Shown piece after piece: positions 35,943 to 48,719 of a DNA stretch of 64,000 nt. This DNA comes from Mytilinidion resinicola. Taxonomy: Eukaryota; Ascomycota; Dothideomycetes; Mytilinidiales; Mytilinidiaceae. Where the stretch lies: the NCBI RefSeq assembly GCF_010093595.1, contig NW_022985447.1, positions 163,218 to 227,217 on the forward strand. The letters run 5' to 3'. Both the position numbers and the translations under genes were made by a program. The first letter of the stretch is position 1; the number at the start of each line of letters is the position of its first letter. The notes below the pieces were generated by a model. That model was not told where the DNA came from. It ran no database searches and was given only the letters and a program-made list of their open reading frames with translations.

Positions 35943-38196
35943 ATGGCCTCGCCCGGTGCCTCTCCGCCGTCGAGGGGCAATGCTCCTCCTCACATCCGCC
36001 TCAACTCAGGGACGGACAACATGCTCATCGACGACCTCCAGAACAGCCGCCCCGGCACCGCGCGCCAGTCCTCCTCACGCTCATTAATACCCTCCCACCC
36101 CGGCACCGCCCCCTCGTCCGGTCTGCGCTCCCCCCCGTCGGGCAGCGACCTGTACAACCAGCCTGCCCACATCGCCGATTCCGCAGAGCTATTACTACCT
36201 CCCAAAAAGATGCGGACACGGCGCTTCCGAGACGAGTCGCCAGCACCGCAGTCTCCCTCGGGCATGTCGTCGCGGCGGACGAGCTGGAGCTCCGAGTCGT
36301 CCGTCAGTCGAGACTCCCGACACAGCCCCTTTGCGTCGCCCTTTGATGATTCGCGGGCCCCTTCGCGGGCTGGGAGCGACGACGAGCTCAACACACAGAC
36401 CGTGTCCGAGAAATACAACATCCTGCCGTCCGCCGGCCTGCTGCTGTTCCCGGAAGACGTGGAGAAGGACGACTGGCTGCATAATCCCGATCCGAACGAG
36501 AAGGAGAAACGCGACTGCGACGTCTTCTCAAGGCGCGGGATTGTCAACGTTGGAGGCCTCGCACTCATCTCGCTGGGGGTGCTCTTGCTATTCATAGGCT
36601 ATCCGATACTGTAAGAGACCTGTCCTTCCGCAGCTCGAATAGTCTGCTAACTCTGACACAGAACATTTGTGCACAAGTTGACCTCGCCAACAGTGGGGCC
36701 TTGCACGTACAATCCGCAGTGCATAGATGTGCCAAAGGTCCCGCTTTTGAAGAACATTCGAACAGGGCTGGTAGACCCCGACACACCGGATTCTGTCAAA
36801 TCAAGAAAGTCCCATGATGGAACCACGCAAAATCTAGTTGTAAGTACAGTTCGAAATGAGCCATTCAACATGCTAACTTCTACAGTTCTCTGACGAGTTC
36901 AACACTGACGGGCGAACCTTCTACGATGGCGACGATCCTTTCTTCCAGGCAGTGGACATCTGGTACGGAGTGACGCAGGACTTGGAGGTGGGTATCTGAC
37001 TCGACTTGACTCAAGACAGAACACTAACCCTCCATAGTGGTACGATCCAGACGCAGTCACTACCAAGGACGGCGCTCTTAACATCCAATTTGACGCCTTC
37101 AAAAACCACGGTCTGAACTACCGATCTGGCATGCTGCAATCTTGGAACAAGCTGTGCTTCAAGGGAGGTCACATGGAAGCCAGCATATCGCTACCTGGAC
37201 GAGGAGACACTGTCGGGTTCTGGCCGGGTTTCTGGGCCATGGGAAACCTTGGACGCCCCGGATATGCTGCAACCACCGACGGCATGTGGCCATACAGCTA
37301 CCACGACGAGTGCGATGCCGGCATTACTCCAAACCAGAGCTCGACCGATGGAATCAGCTATCTCCCAGGAATGCGACTGCCGGCTTGCACTTGCGCAGGT
37401 GAGGACCATCCAAATCCGGGCACGTCTCGAAGCGCACCGGAAATCGACGCTGTTGAAGCCACCGTTGGCAATTTGGATGCTGTCAACATGATTGGAATGG
37501 TGTCGCAGAGTTTCCAGATCGCTCCATTCGATATCTGGTACCGAGCAGACACAGGTGAGTTGCTTTTACTATGCACTCCGACGGGTAATGCTGACATGTC
37601 CCTCTAGATTTCATGCAGATAAATGACTACTCTGTCACATCTATGAACTCGTACCAAGGAGGCCCCTTCCAACAGGCTATCTCTGTTGTCTCTCACTTGA
37701 ACAACGACTGGTACGACGGTAAGGCTTACCAGAAATACGCTTTTGATTACAAGACCGGCGACGACGGGTTCATCACCTGGCACGTCGGTGATGCAGAAAC
37801 CTGGACTATGGACGCGAATGCTATTAACCAGAACGGCAACATCGGAAAGAGGGTTATTCCAGAGGAGCCCATGTCTATCATTGTCAATTTTGGCATGTCG
37901 AATGGTTTCTCGGCCATCAACTTGACTGGTATTGGAGCAACACTTCCAGCGACTATGCGCCTCGACTATATCCGGATATACCAAGACGAGGGCAACGAGC
38001 TGATCACCTGCGATCCGCCGGGCTATGAAACGACAGGCTACATCGAAGACCACCCAGAGCCTTACTCCAACCCCAATCTAACACTATGGTAAGCATTCCA
38101 ATCTGCAGAAGATAAGCACTCGCTGATCACCGATTTAGGAAAGCCACAAAGTACGATTGGCCAAAGAACTCCTTGATGAACGATTGCAAGATGTAA
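35943..38196 (+). CDS. KRE6: Kre6/Skn1-type beta-1,6-glucan synthesis protein (GH16)
   Basis: Type II membrane protein of the secretory pathway needed for beta-1,6-glucan assembly in the wall. Exons 35943..36610, 36662..36839, 36886..36987, 37038..37554, 37608..38088 and 38139..38196 join in phase to 667 aa. A ~195-residue Ser/Pro-rich cytoplasmic tail precedes one membrane span ([20 protein letters not shown], ~200-222). The luminal GH16-like domain starts with [20 protein letters not shown] and includes [17 protein letters not shown], the catalytic motif EIDAVE (Glu451, Asp453, Glu456), FDIWYRA and YIRIYQDE. It ends with a Cys-containing tail, [13 protein letters not shown]. This is the standard Kre6/Skn1 architecture. 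Which of the two yeast paralogues it equals cannot be said; filamentous ascomycetes often have one. Confidence 0.93.
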
Positions 38197-39824
38197 CGTC
38201 TCGGATCGCTTCTCAATTATGCAACAACCAATTTCATCGACTATCTCAGCGCCTCCAGTTGCTTTCTTCTTTATAATGTGGCCACGGCAACGATTATTTT
38301 GCAAACATCCTACCATCGGAACGCAAACATCTGCGTATTTCATAGATCAAGAACCGGAGTCCCCAAGGCGTTCAGACACGCATTCGAGCATTTTCCACAC
38401 CCTGCATCACTCCGGAGTCAGTTGGCGCTTTTTTTCAAATTACACCTATTGCTGCGTTGGAGGCTACCCTTTGGTTATTAACCCGGTGCCTCTTGGTTGT
38501 TCGTGTCGGGTTGAACAACAAAAACACTAGCCAAGCGACTTCCTAATCCCTAAATCCCGTCTTCTTTCGAGGTCCACGATCAAAAACGGAGCGGCTTTCG
38601 TGATCCTATCCATCCACCGGAGCGCACACGAGGTTCATCGGTCTACCACCACCATCCCCCTAGAACGAACCACGTCTCTCCGAGCATGCCTGTGTATATC
38701 AGTTTCATCGCACTCAGCATTCTTGCATGTATATTCACACACACTCATGGATTCCTCTTCTTCTTCAGCCGGGGGGCCGCCTTTCTTTTGGCCTCCTTTT
38801 TTCTCTCTTCGTTGTCCGGGCAGGCTCAGACCCTTCTTTTTGGTCAGACTTTCGCGTTTTTCTTCTTCTTTCAGTTGCGTGTGCTGTGTGGCTTTGGGAA
38901 GGCTGGCTGGGGTACACCCTTTTATATGACGGCTGCCGGCGGGGATATCATAGAATTTTTAGGTGGTCAAAGATTCACTTTTCTTTCTTGGTGGGAATGG
39001 GATGGAGGAGGAGGAATGGAATGAGTATTGGGTTTTTTGGAAGTGGAGTTGTGTAATTTACTAGGGGGGTTGGAGGGTGGTGGAGGGGATGGGGTGGGGA
39101 AGTAGGAATGATAATTGAATATCTGAAAAGTTCATGAATGTGTTTTTAGGGTGCGTGGTGTCTTCATCTGACAGGTCTCTCACAGCCATTCCATATTAGC
39201 TTACACAACTTCACTTTTTGGCTGAAGGGAGGGACATCTAGACCTGTCTCTAACAGGAACTGGGAAGCAGCCATATTCTCGCACTAATCCTCGGCATTCG
39301 AACAACTCTCTTCGGTGATACTAGAACACCCGGCTACGCTTCACTCGCGACAGTGAACACCTGTTCTCCTCCCTCGACCCTCCGCATCTCGGCAGCATCT
39401 GTCACACATGACCCATACCCCAAGTCCACGTGAATAATCACGCCCCGCTGACTAAAACCCCCCTCAATATCTAACTAATCTACTATAAAACCCTCTTCCT
39501 TCCCTCCGTTTGCCGAGGTCCTCAGCAGCGTGGTTTTCAGGAGTTGGGTCAAAAGCGATGAGCTAGAGCTGGCGTGGCTGCGTCGTGGGCACAATCGCTA
39601 CACGTCGGTCTTGATGGGAATTGGGGATTGGGCTGGTGGGGATCGAAAACATGGCAGGCGTTTTCCGCGATGGGTGAGATGTGGTGGTGGTGGTGGTGGT
39701 GGTTCAAAGTCTGCCGAATGCTCAGCGCTATGGCTGCATCGTGAGCAAGACTTTCTGGAAGCTCGCAACCATGGATGGGAGTCGGGGGTTTGGCTGGTGG
39801 AAACAGAACAGACCTTTGCAAAAT

Positions 39825-39828
39825 GGGT

Positions 39829-39859
<31 letters not shown>
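39825..39859 (+). repeat. G-rich tract with quadruplex potential
   Basis: Runs of three to four G separated by single T (GGGTGGGGTGGGGTGGGG and continuing as GGT repeats) satisfy the usual G4 pattern. A GGT/GTG microsatellite also lies ~150 bp upstream (39,678-39,702). Confidence 0.75.
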
Positions 39860-40442
39860 CGGTGATGTATTACAGAGAGGGCGCATGTGTGGCGGGTGGG
39901 TGGAGGTTGGGGAGCGGTGTTCAAACGAGATGTTGTTGCCTCTGATGGAGGGGAGAGGGAGGAGGGCGAGGGCGAGAGTGATGATCTGAAGCAACAGGAG
40001 ACGAGCGTAGGCTCCAGCGATTGTAAGGTGTGGTGGGCAGTATTCCAAGGAGGCGGTGAGGTTAATACACTGCAGATGCGAGGTTGGTGAGCAAAGGGCG
40101 GTGATGGAGACTATTGAGATTGTATACTGTCGAGGAGGTGAGTCAAGAGCTCTGCTGTTGCCTTTCTGAGGTGAAACGTGAGTAAATAGAGAGGTATGTG
40201 TTGGTTTCTCCACCGTACCATCTGAACACTCGTGGACTGCGAGCATTATGTACATGTGCGCCCTGTTCAATACTGGTAGTGATTGCTGTAGGTGATTGAG
40301 TGGATGGAGAAAATGGGGGTGAATTGGACATCTGGCCATTGAGTACCGGGTATGGTTGTGAATTGGGGGTGGTGTAGAACGATTGGTTCTTGACACACCA
40401 CATCAGACTGTCGAATTGGGCACACGTGTCAAGCTATGAGAA

Positions 40443-40475
40443 AAAGATGGAAGCCAGTCCGCTCGATTTCGCTCT
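40443..40475 (+). repeat. Isolated copy of the 32-kb repeat core
   Basis: GATGGAAGCCAGTCCGCTCG followed by ATTTCGCTC resembles the core of the array at 32.4-33.2 kb, about 7.3 kb away. It sits in sequence with no gene. Confidence 0.5.
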
Positions 40476-41303
40476 GTCAAGACGTTGAATGCAAGGGTTA
40501 TGAATGAGATGGAGAAATCTTGGATGGAGAAAATGAATCGCGAATTGGGAGTGAGCTAGAATCGATGGCGAAGAGGTTTGCGAATTAAAAACAACCGCTA
40601 TTCGTTTTAGCACTGTGGAAGAAAACTATGAGTTGCTTCCGTAGAACCAACGTCTTGAGAGAATGCTCGTGCAACTTAGTCTGGTTTGTATGTGTCTTGA
40701 ACTAGGAAATGTTCCAATATAGTTTGGAATACTCGAGCCTCCTTGGTCCTCAGTTCCACCAGCCTGTCTTAATTTTTCAACCTACATGAATGTTAGATCT
40801 CTAGCTAACCTTCTCGCGACACATTAGGTAGCTTTGTTGAGATACGGAAACCTATAGCCTCTCTCCAGGGGCAGTTGAGTTTCTAATATGGTTTACAGAT
40901 GGGGCTGTGTCTGATTGTCTCATTCAGCTGGTTCCATCCGATATTGTTTGGGATTTTATGTTCCAACAAGCTTGTCAGGGTCTCTGGGACATCGAGGTGC
41001 TGGACCGGCATTTGGATATAACGGGATGTCCTTAGGGAAGACATCCAATGTTGGAAATATGCTTATAGTGAGGGGCAAAGAGAATCTGATTGATGTGGAG
41101 GAGGCAGTTTCCGAATTCGATATATTGAAGTGAAAGTTGAAGAGAATTCCCGTGACCTTGGCTTAGCTGAGTAATGCAAAAACGTCATAACTTAGTTAAT
41201 GGAGATTTCCAATGCCGCAACCCTCACGACGACACCTCTCGTTTTCAAGATAACCTACCTTTGTATCTTGCATATCACCTTCTAATTACTTCGCGACCCT
41301 ATA

Positions 41304-42369
41304 ATGGCGTCTCTCGCTGCTCCGCGATCCGCCGTGCGATACCTAACTCGAGCGGTGCCGTCGGTAACCTCCCGGAGAAGCAGCAAGCTTGCCACAGCAG
41401 CTTCAACAAGATGCCTCCACCAGATTTCCACTGCACCATCAATAACGGTTTCCTCTACACGGCATAGACCGACCACTCAACGATGGACTACCTCCAGTTT
41501 CACACCGGCCACCGCGAATGGCCGGAGGACTATGTTCATCCAGACGGAAGACACTCCTAATCCTGATGTATGCATCCCCAGCGAACAATACAATTGCAGC
41601 ACTAACACGGTGTCAAGGCTCTTAAATTCAACCCTAACAGCCGCGTGCTACCAGAGTCAATTTCGTCGGCATTCCTAGAGTACCTCTCACCTCGGTCAAC
41701 GCTTGCGCCGCCACATCCATCTCCTCTCGCCGCACAACTCCTAAACGTAGACGGTGTCACTTCTGTCTTCCTCGCCACAGACTACATCACAGTGTCCAAA
41801 GATAGCGCCACGCCATGGGCCCATGTCAAGCCCGAGGTGTTCAGCATCATCAACGAGTTCATGCTCTCCGGACAGCAGATTGTGAACACGGTCGAAGACA
41901 AGGCGGGAGAGAGCGGACAAGGAGGTACCGAGGTTGACAGCCTTGCGTACGACGAGAACGACAGCGAGGTCGTGGGAATGATCAAAGAGCTTCTCGAGAC
42001 CAGGATCCGGCCCGCGATTCAGGAAGATGGCGGTGATATTGAATTCCGGGGCTTTCACGACGGACAGGTGCTGCTCAAGTTGCGCGGAGCTTGCCGGACA
42101 TGCGACTCGAGTACAGTCACTCTCAAGAACGGCATTGAAAGCATGCTAATGTAAGTCGCTCGTGCTAAATTCCAGGCCCGTCGGAAACTAAAAGCGGCTG
42201 CAGGCATTACATCGAGGAAGTGCAGGGGGTGCAGCAGGTATTAGACCAGGAAGAGGAGATTGCCATGGCCGAGTTTGCCAAGTTTGAAGAGAAGCTGCGG
42301 CAGCAAAAGGGCCCTGATGCAGCGCCTTCGACGGTAGGCAAAGGCAGTCTCGACACGGTGGAAGGGTAG
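41304..42369 (+). CDS. NFU1: NFU1-type mitochondrial iron-sulfur cluster scaffold
   Basis: Late-acting Fe-S carrier that delivers [4Fe-4S] clusters to mitochondrial enzymes such as lipoate synthase. Exons 41304..41567, 41618..42150 and 42204..42369 join in phase to 320 aa. An Arg/Ser/Thr-rich presequence (~1-75) is followed by the Nfu N-terminal domain (MFIQTEDTPNPDALKFNPN, then LLNVDGVTSVFLATDYITVSK). An acidic linker leads to the NifU C-terminal domain (IKELLETRIRPAIQEDGGDI, GACRTCDSSTVTLKNGIE) with the cluster-binding CxxC at Cys247 and Cys250. The final exon adds MHYIEEVQGVQQV and a charged tail. Length and order are as expected. Confidence 0.94.
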
Positions 42370-43148
42370 AGCATGTATGAGAGAATGCATTGTGTTGAGA
42401 TCGATCCCGATGCGGCGCATAAGCTTGTGCCAAGGCCACAACGGGCTGCATAAATGCGGGAGCGGCGAGTGGACGGGCAGGCCTTGGCGTTGAGTTCGCA
42501 AGCCAATGACGGCATGGCGCTTTCGACGCCTTCTCGGGTTCCCAGCTGCAGCCTGGTGGGCCTGGTGGGCCGAAGCTTGCACCGGTCTCGGTGTCGCTGA
42601 GCACGGCGGATGGTGAGGCCCACAGGCCCAGGAAAACCTCAGATTCGCCTTCATGATAGAATTGAATATCCTTGTAGAAGAGCGCCCGTCCTAGCCGTGC
42701 CCTGTGGCGAGCCTCCCGCACGTTGATCTGCTGAAACGGCTCCGCCTTCCCGGCCCTCGAAATAAGCTTGTGTGCCGCCTGCGCTGAATCTGCATGTGGT
42801 AGCAACGGCCGATAAGGAAAGCACTGACATATGACATCGCGACCAGTTCCTGCATCGTGAGCCCGCGCCATGCTAGCTAGCAAGACCTCCGCCGCGCCGC
42901 CCTTAGCTTCCACTCCTCCACCACTGCCAACGCGCCCTCTTCTCCCTCCAATCCACCCAAAAACCCAACGTTAGCCTTGCCATTCATTTTTCCTAAGCCT
43001 CTACACTTTGCAGCTACCCTCGTTCGTATCGTTTATCTTTCAACGCTTGGTTGCTTCCCACTTTCCACCAAACCCCCCCGCAGCTTAGCTGCTACAACTG
43101 TAATCCACTCGCACTCACTTGAGGCAAGCTTACGCCCCCGCCTTCGAG
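42370..43148. other. Intergenic region
   Basis: Lies between NFU1 and the GH63-like gene, both +. A long open frame on the minus strand is composition-driven and antisense to the end of NFU1. The last ~150 bases are CT-rich and fit a promoter or leader. Confidence 0.4.
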
Positions 43149-46100
43149 ATGGTCCTCGTATCCAACCAGGAGTACCTCGGCGAGGAAGAGAAGCGCCTGA
43201 AGGAGGACAAGGAACGCAAGCAGTACTGGAAGAGATGGGGTTCGTACGTTGCTGAGAGGCAATGGGCGACTGGTACGCTTGGTTCCAGCCCAATTAACTG
43301 AATACCTAGCTAACAGTGTGCAGTGAGAGAGGACTACTCGTAAGTCTCCATGCTGACTGACCGCTTACGCTTCTTCGGACTAACTTCTCTTTCTTGCAGC
43401 CATGATGGAGATGCATGGAGCCGTAAGTAGTCTTTCCTAAAGCTATCGAGGGATCTCGTTAACCCAGGGTCCAGATTTCACCCATGACATGGCGCGTTCC
43501 AGGGCCTTTCGGTGGGGCGAAGACGGTATTGCTGGCGTCTCGGACTCCCACGGCCTGCAGAACATCGCCTTCTCATTCTGGAACGAGAAAGAGTATGCGC
43601 CCATTTCTGAAGCTCTGAATACGATTACTGACTTGCGGTAGTGATTTCCTCAAGGAGAGGCTTTTCGGCTTGTCCAACCCGCAGGGAAATCATGGCGAAT
43701 CCATCAAGGAAGCCCATTTCCATTTGGACAACACCCCTACGGTATGATGGCCTTGTCACTTTGTGGCTTTCTTGTACTTACTAGCTACAGCATTCGTACA
43801 TGAAATACCTCTACAAGTACCCTCAGCGAAAGTTCCCCTACGAAGACCTCATCAAGGAGAATGCCAAACGCTCCAAGCTCGAGAACGAATACAACATCAT
43901 TGATACCGGAATCTTTGATGACGACAGGTACTGGGACATCTTCATCGAGACTGCGAAAGAGGCCGATAACGCTGAAGAGCTTCTGTTCCGAGTCACCGCC
44001 TACAACCGCGGCCCAGAGCCAGCTCCTCTCCATATCGTTCCCCACGTGTGGTTTCGGAATACTTGGGCTTGGGGACGCGAGGATATCAAAAAGAAGCCAT
44101 CCATCCGCAAAGTTTCTCCAACGACAGCACACTCAAAACATCACAAACTGGGTGAACGCTACGTTCAGCTGTCTCCATCCCCAGGCACTGGACCTAGCGG
44201 TAACGATGTTCAACCCACACAGCTTTATACCGACAACGACACAAACTACAAAGAGATCTGGGCAGGCACCAACAAGACTCCATACGTGAAAGATGGAATA
44301 CATAAGCGCATAGTTGACGAGCAGCTGGACGCAGTCAACCCCAAGAACATTGGCACGAAGATGGCTGCTTGGTATGCCTTCGACGAAGGCGAGGGTGTTG
44401 CTCCTGGAGAATGTGCTGTTGTTCGTTTCAGGTTTGGCAAGAGATATGAAGGTTTCCTGGACGAGGAGCTTTTCGACGACATCATGGAGCAGCGACGTGC
44501 CGAAGCTGACGACTTCTATTATCGGATCAGTCCTCTTCCCATGGCTGATGATCTTCGCAACATCCAACGTCAAGCGCTCTCCGGCATGCTGTGGTGTAAA
44601 CAGTACTACCACTTCATCTGGGACCAGTGGGCCAATGGTGATCCTGGAATGCCGCCTCCACCGCCAGGCCGAAAGACTATCCGCAACAAGGAGTGGAAGC
44701 ATATGCATTTGGATGATATTCTTTCTATGCCAGATTCTTGGGAATACCCCTTCTTTGCTGCTTGGGACAGCGCCTTCCATTGCATTCCACTGGCTATGAT
44801 CGATCCAGACTTCGCGAAGAAGCAACTTGACATCTTCACTCGAGAGTGGTACATGCATCCCAACGGACAACTGCCAGCTTACGAATGGAACTTTGGAGAC
44901 GTCAATCCTCCAGTCCATGCGTGGTCTGTCTTCCGAGTGTTCAAGATGGAGCGTAAGATGTATGGGCGCGAAGATCTTGACTTCCTCGAGCGCGTGTTCC
45001 AGAAGCTACTTCTGAACTTCACATGGTGGGTGAACCGGAAAGATGCAGACGGAAACAATGTCTTCGAGGGTGGCTTCTTAGGCCTCGACAACATTGGTGT
45101 CTTCAACCGTTCTGAACCGCTCCCCACAGGAGGTGTCCTCGAGCAAGCAGACAGCACCGGATGGATGGGCTTCTTTTGTCTCAACATGCTCAACATGGCC
45201 CTTGAACTCGCTAAGCATCGTCGGATCTACGAAGACATTGCGTCCAAATTCTTCGAGCATTTCCTGCTGATTAGCGATGCAATGCAGTACCGATCTGGCG
45301 GAGAAGAGAAGCCGCTTTGGAATGAGCAGGATGGGTTCTACTACGATGCCATCTCTTGGGGCGGACCATGGAGCCACCAAATGCCTGTTCGGTCGCTTGT
45401 TGGGCTCATTCCACTCTACGCCACTCTAACCCTCGAACCCGAAATCATCAAAAAGTTCCCTTCGTTCAAAAAGCGGCTAGACTGGTTCGTCGAACATAGG
45501 AGCGAAACGGCTACCAGGAACATCGCATCCATGAAGCGCCGTGGCAAGGATGACCGAATGCTCCTGTCTCTCGTCAACGAGGACCGACTCCGCTCCATCT
45601 TGGCCAAAATGCTGAACGAGTCAGAGTTCCTTGCTGATCACGGTATCCGTTCTCTGTCAAAGTACCACGAAGATCACCCTTATTCGATGGATGTCAATGG
45701 CCAGAAATTCCAAGTCAGCTACATCTCCGGTGATTCGGATAGCGGACTGTTCGGAGGAAACAGCAATTGGCGTGGTCCCATCTGGATTGCGGTCAACTTC
45801 CTGCTCATTGAATCACTTCAGCGATTCTACATGTTCTACGGCAAAGAATTCCAGGTCGAATGCCCCACAGGGTCTGGGGACTATATGCATCTAGGGCACG
45901 TTGCCGAGGAGATTCAACATCGTCTCCAGCACCTATTCGCTCGCGGTGACGATGGACGACGGGCTATCAATGACGGCAACGAGATGCTCGACTACGATCC
46001 GCACTGGAAAGACTACCTGTGGTTCCATGAGTTCTTCGACGGAGATACTGGTCGGGGTCTGGGCGCAAGCCATCAGTGTGGATGGACGGGACTGGTTGCA

Positions 46101-46632
46101 AAGATGATTCATGACTCTGGGTAAGTTGCAAAACTTGATTCTTTTTCGATTGTTAAATGCTAATGTCTCCGGCAGCAACACTTGTCGCCTTCCACAAACA
46201 CCCCGTACACCAACTACAGCGGCGTCCCACTACTTCGACGATGTCTGGACGACAACAGGAAAGCCCAAGAAGCCGCATCACCTGCGTCGTTCTTCGACCA
46301 CACGCTCTATCGGGATGCGTAGCGATTGGGGCGAAACATCGACTAACGAAGATGACGAAGCCCAGTCGCCTATTCAGAAGAACCGTTCCAATTCCATAGG
46401 CATCCCCGACGCGGAGGACTTGAAGTACAAGAAAGAAATGGACCAGCATATCCATACATATGTGAGCGATCAGCTGGAGCGGTTGAGAACCAAGGACTCA
46501 GGAGGGGTTCAACCCGATGAGCTTGAAACTATGCTCGACGGTCAGGTCGACGGGGAGACGAATGGTGGCGACAAAAAGAACGGATCTGGCGGCTACTTCA
46601 GCCATAACAGCCCCTTTGATCATGATGGTTAG
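43149..46632 (+). CDS. GH63-like (alpha/alpha)6-barrel glycosidase without a signal peptide
   Basis: Family-63-like glycoside hydrolase, probably an alpha-glucosidase-type enzyme acting on unknown glycans. Exons 43149..43272, 43324..43339, 43400..43422, 43475..43592, 43642..43741, 43791..46120 and 46176..46632 join in phase to 1055 aa. Exons 2 and 3 are only 16 and 23 nt, yet the join [20 protein letters not shown], then RWGEDG, is typical of the family. Later blocks include [39 protein letters not shown] (Asp ~497) and [14 protein letters not shown] (~786). The N-terminus is charged with no signal peptide or membrane span, so it is not the ER glucosidase I; it is closer to the cytosolic bacterial-like GH63 group. 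The last ~150 residues are disordered and acidic/basic. Confidence 0.88.
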
Positions 46633-47495
46633 AGAAGCAGTGACGATGCTTTCGGGTCGGTTTTCATATTCTCTTAACCTAAGACGCGCGGCGTTCTCTC
46701 ATGCAGCGGTTTTCTCCCTAGGACCTAAAATTACATCCTTCCCTGATTTCGTGGCATTGCATGAGCCTTAGGCTCGAATGGGCTTTAGACGGAGCATTCG
46801 TAGACCGAGAATAGATTCCTTGCGTTGCTCGTCCTATTTATGATTCATGATGCTACTGTGATTGGTGACAAACAAACTAGGGAGCACCAAGTGAAAATAA
46901 ACTCGACAGTAGATATCAAGGCGTGTATTCGTTGAATGATATATCTCAATTCGATTTCCATGTGATCCGCGGTGGGTAGTGTACTTAGTCAGCAGGATAT
47001 CAAGATCTAAGTGCCAAGAGATCTTTTGTTTACTCCACTACAACTCTGCTCAATCGCATACTCCGCGACAACTCCTTCGTCGCGATCCTCGATTCCACTC
47101 CTTCTACATCCCTCTTACTTGCACTGCCCTCCCCTTGTGGCATCCAATCAATTCCTGCAAGCAGTAAGCCGCCCATTCCTTACTGATGCCATCACCATGC
47201 TAACCACCGGAATGCGATCAACAGCAAGCGCAGGCACCCATTCGACCCCACGTAAACCCGAGACCGTGAGGTCTACCTCGTGGACATGTCTGGCTTCATA
47301 ACAACAATGTTCGTGTCCACTTCTTCTTCCCCTACTGCCTTCCCCACGAATCCAAAGCCCCTCCAGCCAGTCTTCACCCTCGCCCAGAGCGAGAGCTGCA
47401 TACGCTTCGAATGAGACTTGCTTGGACGGAGAGAACAGATACTCGGGAAGCAAAGAGATCTAGGGTGCCTCGACTCAGTTCCTGTCCGACCGGAA
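46633..47495. other. Intergenic region
   Basis: Lies between the GH63-like gene and MOB2. Short frames near 47.0-47.3 kb include ATGs and could encode an upstream MOB2 exon, but no donor/acceptor pair leading into the MOB2 frame was convincing. Confidence 0.35.
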
Positions 47496-48719
47496 ATGAC
47501 GTACAAAAGCCCGCTGCAGAGGGGTTTGAGCGAGGGGTTCCGGGCAGCACAAGCACAGACTCAGGCTCCGTCTACAAGCGTAGGGCTAGGGATTAGAGAC
47601 TGTGGAGACGAGTTGGAACATACAGGCATGGTGGTTCTGCCTCCAACACCGGTCTCTAGTCCCAAGCTGGCCCCGCGAGACGCAAGCCCGGTGCGCGACT
47701 GCCCCAACTACTCGTACAAACTACTTCCTGGTGGCGAGACGCCTGTTTGTGCTTCTCCGGTCAAGCTAGACTGGGAAGGGTGTGCTAGTCAGACTCCCAA
47801 AAAGCTCTGGGCAGGGTGGGGCACTGGGGGTGCTCCGGGTCCTACTGGCACTTTCAAAAACTTAACGCCGCGAACTGGATTTGGAGGCCTGAGCTTACTT
47901 TCTGGTTTCTTGAGCAGCAATCCCCGGACGCGCACGCCGTTCAAGCCGCAGAAGTCGAATCGGGGGACTAGCAGTTGGCAGCTCAAGCAGTATGCGGAGG
48001 CGACGCTCGGGAGTGGGAGCTTGAGGAAGGCGGTCAAGTTGCCGGAAGGGGAGGATAAGGATGAGTGGTTGGCTGTTAATGGTGAGTTGGTTATGGAAAA
48101 GGATAATTGCTTTACAGGAATGCTAACGTAGTGGTCGTGTAGTGGTCGACTTCTACAATCAGATCAACCTGCTCTATGGTTCGATTACCGAGTTCTGCTC
48201 GCCGCAGACCTGTCCGGAGATGAAGGCCACGGACGAGTAAGTCATACGCTTCATTCAGTTGGAATATGGCACCGGTGCTTATGAGTATAGATTCGAATAC
48301 CTATGGCAAGACACGGAGAACTTCAAACGCCCAACCAAGATGGCGGCGCCAGAGTACATCGAGCACCTCATGGCGTGGGTCCAGAGTAACATCGACAACG
48401 AACAGATGTTCCCCAGCAGGATCGGTTAGACCTCCTCGCCCCTATACTATCGACAATCAGGCTAACTCCCCTAGGCGTCGCCTTCCCCAAGACGTTCCCA
48501 GCTCTCATCCGCAACATGTTCAAGCGCCTCTACCGTGTCTACGCCCACATATACTGCCACCACTACCCTGTTATCATCGAACTGGGCCTCGAACCGCATC
48601 TGAATACGAGCTTCAAGCACTATGTCCTCTTCATCGACGAGCATGGACTTGCGTCGGGCTCAAAAGACTTCTGGGGACCACTGGGCGATCTGGTGGAGAG
48701 CATGCTGAGGAGCGATTGA
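47496..48719 (+). CDS. MOB2: Mob2-type NDR-kinase coactivator
   Basis: Binds and activates the NDR/LATS kinase Cbk1 (COT-1) in the RAM/MOR polarity network. Exons 47496..48081, 48143..48236, 48291..48424 and 48475..48719 join in phase to 352 aa. I start at the first ATG in the frame; further 5' exons are possible. The first ~190 residues are Pro/Ser/Thr-rich and disordered. The Mob domain then runs to the end: [81 protein letters not shown] and [16 protein letters not shown]. The zinc ligands (Cys in CSPQTCP, His in YAHIYCHHY) are visible. The wording of these blocks matches Mob2 better than Mob1. Confidence 0.9.

Larger units (their letters stand above)
38197..41303. other. 3.1-kb region without a supported gene
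   Basis: The first ~400 bases should be the KRE6 3' UTR. An open frame at 38686..39024 is Phe/Leu-rich but has no motifs. 39.6-40.1 kb contains GGT microsatellites and a G4-type tract. A copy of the 32-kb repeat core lies near 40,448. No gene or RNA was recognised. Confidence 0.4.

Noticed and set aside
35357..36346. 329-codon open frame overlapping the start of KRE6/SKN1
   Set aside because: Out of frame with the recognised gene and Pro/Arg/Leu-rich; it is a shadow of the C-rich leader.
40915..41133. 72-codon plus-strand frame upstream of NFU1
   Set aside because: Short, no motif and no splice context. Its codon use looks ordinary for non-coding sequence.
42188..42913. 241-codon frame antisense to the end of NFU1
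   Set aside because: Composition-driven. It overlaps a well-supported exon on the other strand and has no motif.
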